A DNA stretch of 64,000 bases from Chamaea fasciata (taxonomy: Eukaryota > Chordata > Aves > Passeriformes > Sylviidae), in NCBI GenBank assembly GCA_029207755.1, contig JARCOQ010000012.1:868001-932000 (forward strand), in the 5' to 3' direction. The translations under genes and the position numbers were made by a program. Numbering within the stretch: position 1 is the first letter of the stretch; each line of letters begins with the position of its first letter. A model generated the notes under the pieces. It saw only the letters and a program-made list of their open reading frames with translations, was not told where the DNA came from and ran no database searches. Positions 37,641-50,076 of this stretch are shown here, in pieces.

Positions 37641-40245
37641 GTTTAATAAACGACACGAGAAAGTATAAAATAAATAAGAAGAGATTTTGCCCTCTAATGC
37701 GATGCATGCAAGAGGGATCAGGGCAGAACTCCAGGAAATGAGGGCTTTGACGAATAGCTGCTGCTCGGGATCTTATTTATTCCTGATACACCCCAGCCCT
37801 CGTCGCCACAATCAGGAAAAGATTTTATGAATGGGAATATCTGTTCAAGAGGGAATGTAACATGGACGGGAGATAATAGGAAGGGTCAGGTGAAAGCCAA
37901 GAGGCGGCTCCTGGGCTGGCAGTGACACTGCAGGACACCCCAGGGCCACTGGCCAGGGCCAGTCGCTTCCTCCCGTGGCCAGGCTGCTCACACGGATCTG
38001 TTCAGGAAGGAGGGATTGCAGATTTCAGTTCTGGGTTTACTCTGCAACCCTGAGAAACCAGCAACTGGAATTCACGTGTGTTTTCCTTTGTGAGATTATT
38101 CAGGAGTCAGTCCTTGCAGCTATTTGTGCATTTACCAATCAATATACAGGTATGAAACACACATTAAGATAAAAACAAATATATTTGGCAAAACATACAA
38201 ATAGAGACATAATTTGTATATGGGGAAGCAATTTATAAAGGATGAGATTCTGTAGCAGATCAAAACCAGGCACATGCTGCTGCTTCTCCTGTCATTCAGA
38301 AAAATCCACATCCAGACAAAAATGACGAACAATCATGTTTTTCACACAAAAATTGCTCCCTAGTAATTAGTATATTTGGAAATAAAAAGGAAGTCCTTTT
38401 CACTTCCTTGCTCACCTGTATTTTTTCACCAGGGAATGAAGAAATACCATGAAATTACAAGCAGCCACACTCCTTTTCATTCATGACAATTTTAAATATT
38501 AAAATACAAGCAGAGGTCAACCCAGCAGGCACAGATTTTATTGTCAAATCTCAGCTAAAACCAAAATTAGTTAAAACAATTTAATTTTGTTAAGAAAAGG
38601 TACACTGAGACTGAAATATTCTGTGCCTGCTTATACCTTGTACCAATTCTTGAGGCTGAGTCCTAAACCTGTGAACAGGACACCCACATCTAGAACAGTT
38701 ACATTAATGTAAAGGCAGGAGCCCAAATAACATCATCCTAATCCTGAACAGGCTGAGTTACCTCCTTAAATCAATCCACAGGAAAACCTGAAATAAAATT
38801 GAGAATCTTTCCGAGTGCCAAGGAGCTGCCCCGTTCTGAACACCGATTTCTGTCTGGGATTCAGAAGTGTCTGTAATTTGTGTTTGCCAAAGCAGCCGGG
38901 TTATTCCAGAGGGGAGACAGGATCGGCTTTCTGTGTGCCCAACGTTCCTACAGAGATCTGACAACCCTTCTCCACCAGCCCCTCGCTCAGGAACTGCTCT
39001 GCCAATTGGGGTTGCTTCGTTTTCACCTGACTGGGCTCCACAGAGCTCAAACCACACATTTAAAAATGGATTGGAACATCCCAAAACAAGATTTGTTATT
39101 AACAATAATTGTCCCATCCCTCCTCCCCATAACGCTGAGCACAGACACACCGATAGGAGGGAATTTGCTCAAAGCTGTAATATTTTAATCAGTAACTTAG
39201 GGCAAATGAAAATCATACTTCATAAAAATCATACTTTATAAGAATCATACTTTGCAAATTATGTTTGTTAAAATATGTTTTGTAAAAAATCATCCTTGGT
39301 AGAATAAAAGAACTCTCATTCCATTTCAAAATTATTGATTTTTTTAAAGAAAAGTAGAAAATGTTTTCAGAGGAAAAAAAAAAAAAACCAAACCAAAAAG
39401 ACTAAAACAGAAAGCAAAATAAAAACTTAAAAAATAAATTCACAATTCTCATCAGCAATGTAAAAATTCTGTGGAATATGGATTTCTATGAAATTCAGAC
39501 CGACATTTGCAGAGCTGGTTCTGAGGATATTTTTTGTTTACATGCTCCTTTGCTGTAATAAAAGCAAATAATAAAATGCTAGAGCTATTTACTGGAACAC
39601 ATCCATGGGGGTTTTTCCACCTCAGATGAGTGATGGGCATAGACGGTACCAGACCATTTCTACCCGGGTTTAAAATAACCCTAAACAATTTCTATAATCT
39701 GTTTTCAAGGGCAGCTTGTTGGTAACATGAGATTTTTTTCCACAAACTCCAGAATCCTTAATTCCTAAACTGTTTTATCGTTTGGCTGCCGAGTATTTGT
39801 GTCTCAGAGCTGGACTTGAGAGCCTCGCATGGAGAGATCCCGACACTTCCCTGCCTGAGCTCGCTGTGATGTCCCTCTCCCATAGAGAAGCGCGGAAGAA
39901 GCACACGGAATAAAGGCTGCTTCCAGGGTTGTGACAGCCCACGCTTGGGGCTGCAAACTAAAAATAATTCCCTGCATTTGCCCCACTCTGTTGGCTTTTC
40001 TCTTTCTGGGATGTTGCCTTAATGAAGGCTTTTGCCTCTCTCATCTCCATTGCTATTAAATTTTAACCCAGACACGCAGCCTTTCCTTTTTCCGCCCATT
40101 TCTGATTCCTGTTTCTGCAGCCCCCGGCCCCCCACGTCCCTCCAGCCTCTCGCTCCCCACATTGGATTTTTTCCTCCTTAAATCTCGGGCTCTTCCCGCT
40201 GGCCTTGTGCACTACCAGGGAATCATTTGCTTTCATAATTTACAT

Positions 40246-40543
40246 TTTTTTCTCTCCATCTCTCAGTGTTTGGCAGGGGATGCTGCCGGACGCAGCCTCG
40301 CTGCGGGTGCTGTTCGTGGATGGCGAGTGCCCTCTGCAGGAAAACACCCCCAGCCAGGAAAAACCCTCGGAAATCCGGAAAAACAACAGCAAAGAACTCC
40401 TGCTTGATTATTATTTTTACTCATTTCGTTCTTACGCAGACCATCAGCACTGCTGGTCCCTGAGCTGAACTTCCCCCAGCTGCTCCATCCCTCCCAGCCC
40501 ATTCCATATGGAACCAGATCCAAGAAGAATTTTCCTTTCTCAG
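40246..40543 (+). other. Candidate exon between strong splice signals
   Basis: A good acceptor (TTTTTTCTCTCCATCTCTCAG-like pyrimidine tract ending at 40265) is followed 278 bases later by a clean donor CAG/GTAATG at 40543/40544. The first half is CpG-bearing and GC-rich. All three forward frames meet stops (at about 40407, 40463 and 40468), so an internal coding exon is excluded. It could be an untranslated or long non-coding RNA exon, or a chance pairing of signals. Confidence 0.2.
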
Positions 40544-42677
40544 GTAATGTTTTCTGGCAGGCTCTAAAATCTCTGCCACATTATTTCAGAGCACAGACAC
40601 ACAGGATTCCTGCAGCAAAGCTGTGCAGGATGGATTTTTTCTTAGTTTTTCCAAAAAAAAAAATAAGCTCCTTAGGAAATTCCAAATCAAATCCTCCTCA
40701 GACCCCTGTCCAGAATGTCGGCCTTTGCTGTGGGTGCCCCGCTCAGTCTCCTTAAACAGCAAGTTCTGATTAGGTTTTATATATGGACAGATAAAATCAA
40801 TGCAAAACATTGGCTGGGAGAAAGCTCAAGTGGCAGATTTGAATCAAATAGAAAATAAAATCAAAATTTTTCAATCTCAACAAAGGGAACACTTTTAAGG
40901 CAGGTCTCTAACCAGGACCTCGTGAAAGCCTTGTAACCAAAGGCCAGGTGCCACAGAGGGACCCCAGTGGCACGGCCATGCCCAGCCACGACTCCATCGC
41001 CAGCCACCCAAGGCGTGTGTCTTGTGGCAGAGGGGGGGTTAGGGAAAAAACCCTTCTCTGAAGGAAAAGCACTTTGAAAGGGCTCGTCCTTTCCAGGAGC
41101 TAATAATGCCTGTGCAGCACAATAGGCATCGCTCACCGTGCCACGGGCAGACTCCCAGGCTCCTTTCTCTGTCTCCCCCTTTTTTAAGGATATCACTTAT
41201 GCAAACCTCACCCGGCCTCTGCCTCGAGATTGTATATCAGAGCAGCAGGGGGGCTGATGAAGTGCTCATTTTTTTACATCAGTCTTATAAATTGCTCTCC
41301 CCATTAATTGTTTCCATGGAAACAATGCATTTGGCTTGGATGGGGATCCTGAAAAATTTTTAATGGGATTCTTAAAAATGTGCAGGAAGCAGGTGGGGGG
41401 TAGAGGAGGTGCTCTCAAACACCCTCAAAATAGATCCAGCCTAAGTTCTACCAACATGTGCTGTTAATTGCTTGTGGCCCAAAGCTGCTGAGCCTGGAGT
41501 CAGCTGAGGATCTGAAAACATTATTCAAATGACCAGGAAAAAAAAAAAAAGCACCAAAAGGGCAAGTACAGATTACGTGACAGCAGAGATGAGAATTTCC
41601 AAACACCTCCTGGCAAAACACAGCCATGAGACCATGACCAAATAACAATTCTTTAATGTCACAGCCTTAACTAATAATTTAAGCATGAGCAGTCGTTGAT
41701 AACCCATCAGATCCTCCAGCGAACGCGGTGCTCTGCGCGGAACCGCCGCGTGACAGGGACAGCGGTAGCGACACGGCCGTGCACACCCACCTTCCCCTTC
41801 CCCACTCTTCCTACGCCTCAGAGGATTTCTCTTTTCATTTTTTTTTTCCCCAGCAGGGAAAGTATTTGTATTACAGGGTATGAAACTAGTCCAACATGCA
41901 AGCTTATTTAATTTGGAAAATGTGTGGCTAAATGCCACTTGTTATGGGATTAGTTAACAGCTGCAAGTCTGCTACTGTGGAAAGAATTTTCTTCAAGGAA
42001 AAAAAAAAAGAAAGAAAGGAAAGGATTTAACTGCGAGCTGCTATGTGCTGTCTCCCAACGTTCTGTGTGGATTTCTGAGTTCCATCGGGTGTCTCAGCTC
42101 TCGGTGGGGCCGTCCTCACTCCAGTGCCGGCTGAAGCCATCCACACTTAGACAAGCTCCTCCCAGGTAGCTCCGGGTGTTAGCAGCGAGCCTGGATCCCA
42201 GCCCCGGAGCTGCCCGGCCTGCTCAGAGGAGCCAGCCCGGCCCCACGGCGTGATCAGCAGCCGCTCCGGCCTCTGGCACGGCTGGCTCGGCCCAGCCACC
42301 CTCTGCCTCCAGTCACAGACACCCACAAGCGTCAGGTTACTGGCAGCTCTCAAGTTATACCTCCAGCTAATCCCGCAGTGCAGACAGGCTCTAAATTACT
42401 TGTTAAAAATCCTGTCCTCGCCCTGAGTGTCCTCTGGTGTCCTCCATCACTAAGTGCTGCTAATGAAGGAGCAGATCATCTTTAACACATCAGTCACACA
42501 AGCCGAACCCACCAGTCACTTTATTTTCCATGACCTCCCTGCATGACCAGAACAGGTATTTCCATGCAGATGCCAAGAAGCAAGTTCCTAAATCATACCT
42601 TGCTCTTCCCGGTCCCCAAGTGCTTCTCATTAGTATCCCGTTGCTGCCTTCCTGCCTACTCAGGAACAACTTACCTT
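40544..42677. other. Gene-free unique sequence
   Basis: A CNE-like stretch (41170-41400) contains the palindrome at 41307. A second AT-rich piece (41640-41960) flanks a CpG patch near 41720-41790. GC-richer DNA lies at 42100-42330. An A13 run is at 41529-41541. No coding exon is supported. Confidence 0.4.
41307..41326. promoter_or_regulatory. Perfect 20-bp palindrome with RFX- and SOX-like sites
   Basis: ATTGTTTCCATGGAAACAAT is its own reverse complement over all 20 bases. The inner GTTTCCATGGAAAC resembles the RFX X-box palindrome GTTGCCATGGCAAC, and the ends give two facing ATTGT/ACAAT SOX-type half sites. It lies in an AT-rich non-repetitive block that also contains TTAATTG just before it. 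Function is inferred. Confidence 0.45.
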
Positions 42678-42842
42678 AGAATCATGGAACGGTTTGGGTG
42701 GGAAGGCACCTTAAAGCTCACCCAGTGCCACCCCCAGCCATGGTCAGGGACATTTTCCACTGCCCCAGGCTGCTCCAAGCCCTGTCCAACCTGCCCTCGG
42801 ACACTTCCAGGGACCCCGGAGCAGCCACAGCTTCTCCAGAGC
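42678..42842 (-). mobile_element. CR1 LINE 3' fragment
   Basis: AGAATCATGGAACGGTTTGG opens the reverse CR1 terminus. The copy has the GGTTGCTCCAAGCCCTGTCC-type deletion and ends near GCAGCCACAGCTTCTCC. Confidence 0.9.
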
Positions 42843-45145
42843 TGAGGCCCTTTGTCAGCCTCAACTGCTGGGTATTAACCACAAACCTGGTGCTTGGTTC
42901 CGGGCCCAAGGAAGGACACAGAGCCCCTCCAGGAGCCGAGAGGTGCAGGTACCTCCCAGGGAAGAAGCTGCCACAAATCCTCACCTTGGAGAGGCATGAG
43001 GAGGAGGGTGGCTGGGAGGGGAGGAAACCCACTGCTGGGCACAGCAGAGGCTGCTCACACAGTGTCACTTCCCATTCCAGGCTCTGCACCTCACTGCTGC
43101 TCAACCTACAGCACAGCAGTCCAGAAGGTTTTCATGGAAAAAGCCGCAACAAAGGAAACAAACCCGTTTGTCACCCCCTATGACAAATGTGACCCAAATT
43201 ATCTTTGCAGAAGATGTATCCTAGTGGATGTACTGCTCTGGGGGCAGGAGGACTTTGTGCTTCTGGGCACAAAATGCTTGAGGCATCTAAGTGAGCCACA
43301 GCAGGGAGGAGGACAAAGGGGTTGGCATCAAACCCCTGAAAAATTGCCTGTGCCTGCAGCTGTCTCAGATCAGTCATCTCTCAGCAGAAGCCAATGTGTG
43401 TTTCTCCCAAGGCTCTTTTCCAGCCCTCGGACCTCTGGAAGCCCATCTCTCCACCTCAGCGCTAATAGAAACCACAAACGGGGTTTCTTCAAGAATAACT
43501 TGAAGAAGGAGCTTTGCTGCCTGTCCTTGCAGAGGAGAGCCTGGACGAGGCCTGAGCTCACCAAACCCGGTGTATCAGCTCCATCCACTCTCTGCAGAAC
43601 TGCTACTGAAATTTTGTTTCAATCCTGTATTAACTCTCATAATTTAGAAACAACACAAAGACATTCACATCACAGGGCAGGAAAATTCCTCTTTGGCTGT
43701 TTCTTTCGGATACCGTAACACGATTACTTTCATGTCACATGCACACAACAAATGATCACAGTGTGCTGACACACACCCTGCAATTACGCGGACACAGAGG
43801 GATGTCACGTGGCATTTTTCTGCTGGAAGTGATACCCTGAGAGGGGGAGGACAGAGGTAACTGCACCAAGTTTCTTAAAATCACATTTCTGTTATACCAG
43901 TATCAATTCCTTGGCCACAGCCTGAACCGGTGTGCATCTGCTCGGCACAACCAAGAGCCGACCATGCAGGAAAGGCTTTTTCCTTGCTGAAGGCAACCAA
44001 AGCAGAGGCACAGCCAGGCTGCCCTGTGGTGCACAGCCCGGAAAGGGAGGGAGTGCAGGACGATGGGGGGCGGTGGCTGCCCCGGCAGCATGTGCAGGCA
44101 GAGGCTGTGCCTGCAGCTTTGTGCCCAGCGGCCCCAGCACACTTGTAACACTGATGAGCGCGTTGTGCTGAGACAAGGCACCAGCACAGGGGCTGGGAAA
44201 GGCCTTTGAAAGATCTTTAAAAAGCACTGCAGATAAAAGCTACACAAACACTTTTTAAGTGTATCAATATCTCGCTCACAGTGATGAGCAGCAAACCAGC
44301 CCAGGGTTCCTGCTACTTTACAGGGATGCATAAACTGGATTTGCCATTTCCATTAACAAATATAATCCCCCCCATAAAATTTTAAATAAGCGGGGCATTC
44401 TGACTCTTTTCACAGGCAAGGCTCCCAAAGTTACGTGTCCCAGCCCTGTGCTCCTGGGTAAGTCTTCCCACAGGACAGACGGGGAGAGTCCCTGTCCTGC
44501 AAAGAGCATCAGCACATGGAAACTTCAGGCACACCCCCAGCTCCACTGGGACCCACACGCTGCAGATGCTACAAGGGGAAAGCAGCACGCAGAAGAAAAC
44601 CATAATTTCCCTCATTTCCTTTATCTTAAAAGGACCCACACTGGATAAATTATGTTTCTCATAACTCTGCAGCAAAATTTTAGTTTTCTGTGATTCCTTT
44701 TTAAAAAGGACAGAACAAAAATCCTTGTTTCCAAAGCTGGAGGTTTCCAGCCTCCCTTCCCCATGGGGGGTGTAATGAACGGGTTTTTTTTACATTTGCC
44801 CGTATTTAAAGCTGGGTCCACTTTAAGAGAAACAAGTGAGAACTGGGTTTTACCATTTCAGAAATGAAAGGTATTTACCCTCAAGACAGTAAAAGATCTT
44901 TTTAAACCTTGCTGATGCAGGGGAGGAAATGGGAAGTTTATAAATGTAAAGCTCCAGCTCTGCACACCCAGCCCCACTCCTGCTCCAGTGTGGGTGTGGA
45001 GTTCACTGAAATCGATACAATTTCTCACCAGCACAGTCACACACCAACAGTTCCATACCTGCATCTTTTATCAATGCAAAAGTTGCTTTCAAGAAGAAAA
45101 CATTCTTCACAGCAGATTCAAAGTTTACTCAGTTTAAAATTATGT
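42843..45145. other. Gene-free sequence with one long unexplained frame
   Basis: The plus strand is open for 274 codons at 42894-43718. It is the longest frame here not explained by a tandem repeat. Its translation is rich in Ser, Arg, His and Cys and lacks any domain, signal peptide or membrane segment I recognise. No splice or promoter structure supports it, so I treat it as a chance frame in GC-moderate DNA. The rest is unique sequence. Confidence 0.4.
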
Positions 45146-45595
45146 CATAGAATCGTGGAATGGTTTGGGTGGGAAGGGACCTCACAGGCCATCCCATCCC
45201 AGCCCTGCCATGGCAGGGACACCTCCCACTGTCCCAGGCTGCTCCAAGCCCCAGTGTCCAGCCTGGCCTGGGACACTGCCAGGGCTCCAGGGGCAGCCAC
45301 AGCAGCTCTGGGCACCTGTGCCAGGGCCTGCCCACCCTGCCAGGGAACAATTCCTGCCCAAGATCCCATCCAGCCCTGCCCCCTGGCAATGGGAAGCCAT
45401 TCCCTGTGTCCTGTCCCTCCATCCCTTGCCCAAAGTCCCTCTCCTGGAGCCCCTTTAGGCACTGGAAGGGGCTCTAGGGTCTCCCTGAAGCCTTCTCCTC
45501 TCCATGCTGAACAATCACGATTCTCTCAGCCCTTCCTCAGAGGGAAGGTGTTCCATCCCTCTAAATATCTCGGTGACCCTCTTTTCTCCCACCTC
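45146..45595 (-). mobile_element. CR1 LINE, longest 3' fragment in the window
   Basis: From CATAGAATCGTGGAATGG the reverse CR1 sequence continues through every standard 3' block. It includes TGGCAATGGGAAGCCATTCC and GCCCCTTTAGGCACTGG, then AGGGAAGGTGTTCCATCCC, ending near 45595. About 450 bases survive. Its good match to the general consensus and its retained length suggest a relatively young insertion. Several open frames cross it on both strands and are not genes. Confidence 0.95.
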
Positions 45596-46504
45596 ATGAA
45601 GTCACACAAAGCAAATCCCAACTGCTCACCAGAAAAAATGAGAGCTATTTGCTAGAGCTCTGATAATGTTTAAAAAGATATAGTCGAACATCATGCTAAG
45701 TAGAGGCCTGATAAACGGAAGTCCATCTCTTACACTAACCTTCGAGGTAAAATTAATAATTAATTAGTAAAGCCAGGACATGGAATGATTGCTATCAATA
45801 TTTTAATGCTTTTACTGCTAATTTCATTCTCCCTCCGTGTTCTGCTGCTGGAGAAGCAGAAGAGCTGTGTGTGTGCTCTCAGAGCAGCCCCTGCCTCAGG
45901 GCCAGGGCTGGAGGAGCAGTGTCACCCACAGGGGTGCCCCAAAGGTCCCTGGTGCCACAACCCAAACCCGGTGTCTGTGCTGTGTTACATGGCACCAGCA
46001 CACTCCAGCCTTCCACCGCATCGGCTCCAAGCCAGGGCCACCCTCGTGGAGCCAGCAGGCAAACCTAGGAGCAGTTAATGAAGATAAGCAAAATGCAGCT
46101 GAAATCTTCCCCAAGAATTGGATATATCTATTCCCTCTCCTACAGCACAGCAAGGAAAACTTTGGCCCAAGAGGAAAACTGCTGGGAAAGTTGTGAGGAG
46201 GTAATTCCACGCAGGTGCCAGGCCCCAGGAGCAGAGAGAAGGCGGTGGGCAAAGGAAGGGAAATGAGTGCTGCCCTCGCTACTGGAAGGCAAAGTGTGTC
46301 CTGCCCGCTTTATTTACTCTTTATTAGTCTAATGAGGCTGTTTCCTGGGAGTTTAATTACCATAATAGAGACAATTCCTTTCTTAACCCTCTTTACAGCC
46401 TGGAAGAGAAAGAGCCTCTGACAGAGGAATGTGGAACACGAGCAAGGCTGTGTTTGCATCAGCCCCAGCAGAGCCCCGACACCTCAGGCACGTGGCCACA
46501 AACC
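45596..46504. other. Gene-free sequence with homeodomain-site cluster
   Basis: AATTAATAATTAATTAG at 45751-45767 packs several TAAT cores, and a second AT-rich piece lies at 46300-46385 (TTTAATTACCATAATAG). Between them is GC-moderate unique DNA. The stretch ends at the large minisatellite. Confidence 0.4.
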
Positions 46505-47440
46505 TCCCCCGTGGGGGTCCCAGCCCTGGGGGTCCCCGCCCTGGGGGGTCCCCGCCCTGGGGGTCCCAGCCCTGGGGGTCCCCGCCCTGGGGGTCCCTGC
46601 CCTGGGGGTCCCCGCCCTGGGGGTCCCTGCCCTGGGGGTCCCAGCCCTGGGGGGCCCCGCCCTGGGGGTCCCAGCCCTGGGGGTCCCCGCCCTGGGGGGT
46701 CCCCGCCCTGGGGGTCCCCGCCCTGGGGGTCCCAGCCCTGGGGGGCCCCGCCCTGGGGGTCCCAGCCCTGGGGGTCCCTGCCCTGGGGGTCCCCGCCCTG
46801 GGGGTCCCCGCCCTGGGGGTCCCAGCCCTGGGGGGCCCCGCCCTGGGGGTCCCAGCCCTGGGGGTCCCCGCCCTGGGGGGTCCCCGCCCTGGGGGTCCCC
46901 GCCCTGGGGGGCCCCGCCCTGGGGGGTCCCCGTCCTGGGAGTCTCTGCCCTGGGGGTCCAGCCCTGGGGGGCCCCGCCCTGGGGGGCCCCGCCCTGGGGG
47001 TCTCTGCCCTGGGGGTCCAGCCCTGGGGGTCCCAGCCCTGGGGGTCTCTGCCCTGGGGGTCCTGCCCTGGGGGTCCCCGCCCTGGGGGTCCAGCCCTGGG
47101 GGTCCTGCCCTGGGGGTCCAGCCCTGGGGGTCCTGCCCTGGGGGGCCCCGCCCTGGGGGTCTCTGCCCTGGGGGTCCAGCCCTGGGGGGCCCCGCCCTGG
47201 GGGTCTCTGCCCTGGGGGTCCTGCCCTGGGGGTCCCCGCCCTGGGGGTCTCTGCCCTGGGGGTCCTGCCCTGGGGGTCCTGCCCTGGGGGGCCCCGCCCT
47301 GGGGGTCCCAGCCCTGGGGGTCCCCGCCCTGGGGGTCCTGCCCTGGGGGTCCTGCCCTGGGGGTCTCTGCCCTGGGGGTCCTGCCCTGGGGGTCCTGCCC
47401 TGGGGGTCTCTGCCCTGGGGGTCCTGCCCTGGGAGCCCGG
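46505..47440. repeat. GC-rich minisatellite, about 15-bp unit, about 62 copies
   Basis: The unit CCCTGGGGGTCCC plus a two-base spacer (CG, AG or TG) repeats over about 935 bases, with 14- to 16-bp length variants. The left part is dominated by 15-bp units, the right part by 14-bp CCTG and 15-bp TCTCTG variants. Because stops are absent, several frames stay open for about 330-385 codons; the PALGVPALG and PGGPRPGG-type peptides are artefacts. G-runs on both strands give strong quadruplex potential. Confidence 0.97.
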
Positions 47441-49444
47441 CCAGGCTCCACCGCCCGTCCCCGCCCAGCACCCCGCGAATGGCCGAGCGGGAAGGCAGCG
47501 CCCCAGAGCTCTGCTGCAGAAAAATTAAGAGCACATGATTAATGCTACATATAATGTGTGGGTCCCCAGCCCTTTGAAATCGTACCTCTTCATCATTTCC
47601 ATTTACAGTTTACTAATGAAATTAGATATGGTAAAGGGTTCCTTTCTTTCTTTTTTCCCTGAAATTGACTGTACATTTTTTTAGAGTTAAATCAACATAT
47701 TTTCCATTCCATATTCAGCAAGAAATCAGACAATTAAATGTGGGTTTTTTTCTGCTGCTGCTAAGAGATATTTCCATGGTGTTGCCATAATACATACAGC
47801 AATTTACTGTATTAGACTTACATGTCTGTTACTCTGCACAACAGATACAACAGATCAGATTAGAACAAGGTAAAGAGGCAGCAAGGGTGAAAAGCACCAG
47901 ACCTAAGAGGAGTAAACACACAGCCTCTGGAAAAGCCACAGCAGAGCTGTGTTCACCCAACCACAAGGCTCTCCCAGACCACTTCACCCACAGCTACACA
48001 ATCCAGACAACACTCTGCGAAAGCAATTGCCCAACCCAGAACAAACCTGTGCCAGAGTCCAAAATACAAACCAAAAAATCCTCGCCTGATTTTTTCTAAT
48101 CCAGCCTCACAGAAGGGATAAGGCACGAAGTCCTGATTCCCGGGCACGCTGGTGTTGGTGACAGGAAGCCATTAAAACATCACTGTGAGGTCACAATCAA
48201 ATTAAATGAGGCCAGAGACAAGGGTCGTGCTGGTGTGACACATGCACAGCGTCCAGGTGAGTTATACATGCGCTGTGTCCAGGCCTGTTACACACACGCA
48301 CCGTGCCCAGGTGAGTGACACGCCACGTGTGTTACACACACGCCGTGCCCACTGCAGCCCCCGCTCAGCCCCTGCCAGGACTGCTCTCTGGCACTGCTGG
48401 CCTCTGGGGACCACTCACTGAGCACTGTCCAGCAACCATCGGGAGGGCATTCTCAGATTCTACTCTTTAAAAACAGGGGTTGGAATGGGTGTTTACACAG
48501 CTGTCACCCTAACGAACACTGGAACTGTAAAACGCAGGTGAAATGAAATAACTAAAGGCATTTCCCCTGAAATTCTGATCGCAGAGTTGCCCCAAGAGCA
48601 ACAGGATTTGGGAGCCTCACATTCTGATGCAGGATGTTTAGATGAACGCTATCTTTTCTGTACTGCAGTTTGAAGGTTTGGGCTTGGCAGTAAGAAACTG
48701 CACTCTCACTAAAATTCATCCATGGATATCCCCTTTGAACGCTTCCTGGATGGTTATTTTCACTAACATTGTGTTTATTAGCAGAACAGAGGGAGGACTG
48801 TAAAGCAGGATCACGGGAGAGTTTGATTTCCAGGCAGTGATGAATGGCGGGGGAGGCCAGGTCACCCGGCTGCAACATCAAAGGGGCGACTGAACCAGCA
48901 GCACACTTGAAGTTAGTTAAAATGCCATCACCATTTTCTGAGTTTTGCTTTTTTCTTACATTTAAAGAAATTATATTTCCTAGTGCTGGCCTCAGCCATT
49001 ATTTCCAGGTCTCTGATGATACCCAGGACTCTATAATGGCATTACCTGCTGGTGTGCCAAGGAGGATTTGCCACATGGTTTAGTTGTGATATGATGCGCT
49101 CGGGTCCTGGCCATGTCATCTAAAGAGCTTCAATAATGCACTAAATGCACCTTCCCATGGGCCTGCCCCATCCTAAGGCACCAGGATTAAATGCCAAGGA
49201 GTTTGTGTGGGTCTGGTTCCTTCTGGGCTAAAATTGAACAGATTCTTTCAGAGCTCTGCCCTCCTTTTCTGTCAACAGCGAGGGAGGAACCAGGTGTTCT
49301 TGGGGTAGCACAGGACAAGAGAGGCAAGTCCTAAGCCTTGGAGCTGAACCAGACACAGGCTAAAGAAATACGGTTGTGTACTATATACACACTTACGGTT
49401 AGCAAAGGTAAAAGCAGTCTCAAACCAACTACTAGGCACAAGAT
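47441..49444. other. Gene-free unique sequence
   Basis: AT-rich DNA at 47540-47880 (CNE-like texture, TTTACAGTTTACTAATG) passes to mixed-composition DNA, interrupted only by the short repeat at 48231. No exon is recognised. Confidence 0.4.
48231..48351. repeat. Imperfect tandem repeat, about 25-30-bp units
   Basis: About four diverged units share a TTACACACACGC core and a CCGTGCCCAGGTGAGT-like end. The unit length drifts, suggesting an old, decaying minisatellite. Confidence 0.65.
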
Positions 49445-49683
49445 ATCCCAGATTCCTTTGGGTGGGAAGGGACCTTAAAGCCCATCCAGTCACACCCCCT
49501 GCCATGGGCAGGGATAGCTTCCGCTAGCCCAGGTTGCTCCAAAGCCCTCTCCAGCCTGGCCTTGGACACTTCCAGGGATCCAGGGGACCCCACAGCTTCT
49601 CTGGGCACCCTGTGCCAGGGTCTCCCCCCTGTCACAGGGAAGAATAGGAATTCTTCCCAATATCCCAATTAACCCTGCCCCTG
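49445..49683 (-). mobile_element. CR1 LINE 3' fragment
   Basis: ATCCCAGATTCCTTTGGGTG opens the reverse terminus. It passes through the GGATCCAGGGG block and ends at TCCCAATTAACCCTGCCCC near 49683. Confidence 0.9.
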
Positions 49684-49759
49684 AAATATGTGCATTCAAT
49701 ATACCTAAATAATTAACATGTGCATTGAATGAACCAAATCCTCAGTCAAGTCTTACTAA

Positions 49760-50076
49760 AGGCGGGTGGAACACAGAGAAGACTGTGGGAGATCACACAC
49801 ACCTGCTGGGGCCTCTCCTGCGGCCGCCCCTTCGCCGGCTCCTCCCTCAGCCGTCGCTCAGCGGGCTTTGGCTTTCCCTGTCGTGTCCTTCCTGCAGAGC
49901 TTCTTCCCCGGAGAAACGGACCGGTCCTGAACGTGTCCATCCCTTCCATCATTAATGTAAACAATAAACGTCGGTGCTCTTTAATTAACCGGACCTCGTC
50001 TGCGCCACGTTCCCACCGCGCCGAGCCCTCTCCAGCACCGCCAGTTCCGGCGGCCGGGAGCCCGTGCGTGCTCTCT
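49760..50076. other. CpG-rich segment with AATAAA, origin unclear
   Basis: This GC- and CpG-rich DNA includes a NotI-like GCGGCCGC near 49820. It also carries an AATAAA near 49963, about 25 bases before a GGACCTCGTCTGCGCC segment. That arrangement resembles the polyadenylation region of a transcript or an LTR, but no matching second LTR, clear TG/CA termini or target duplication was found. The 12-mer GCGGGTGGAACA occurs at 49762 and again at 51192, on either side of the minisatellite. It could equally be a CpG-island promoter. Confidence 0.3.

Larger units (their letters stand above)
35046..40245. other. Gene-free unique sequence with several islands
   Basis: It holds a purine repeat (36127), a CNE-like block around 36440-36730 (GCATCGGGATAACC, AACCATTTCTC), an A17 run (37196-37212) and a CpG cluster (37300-37640). 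AT-rich DNA follows at 38100-39700, including three imperfect copies of a 16-17 base AATCATACTT unit at 39208-39256. No exon is recognised. Confidence 0.4.

Noticed and set aside
45145..45655. Multiple overlapping frames on both strands
   Set aside because: They lie wholly or mainly in CR1 3'-UTR sequence, which is non-coding.
46383..47542. Several open frames of about 330-385 codons on both strands
   Set aside because: They exist only because the GC-rich minisatellite lacks stop codons. The peptides are pure repeat translations.
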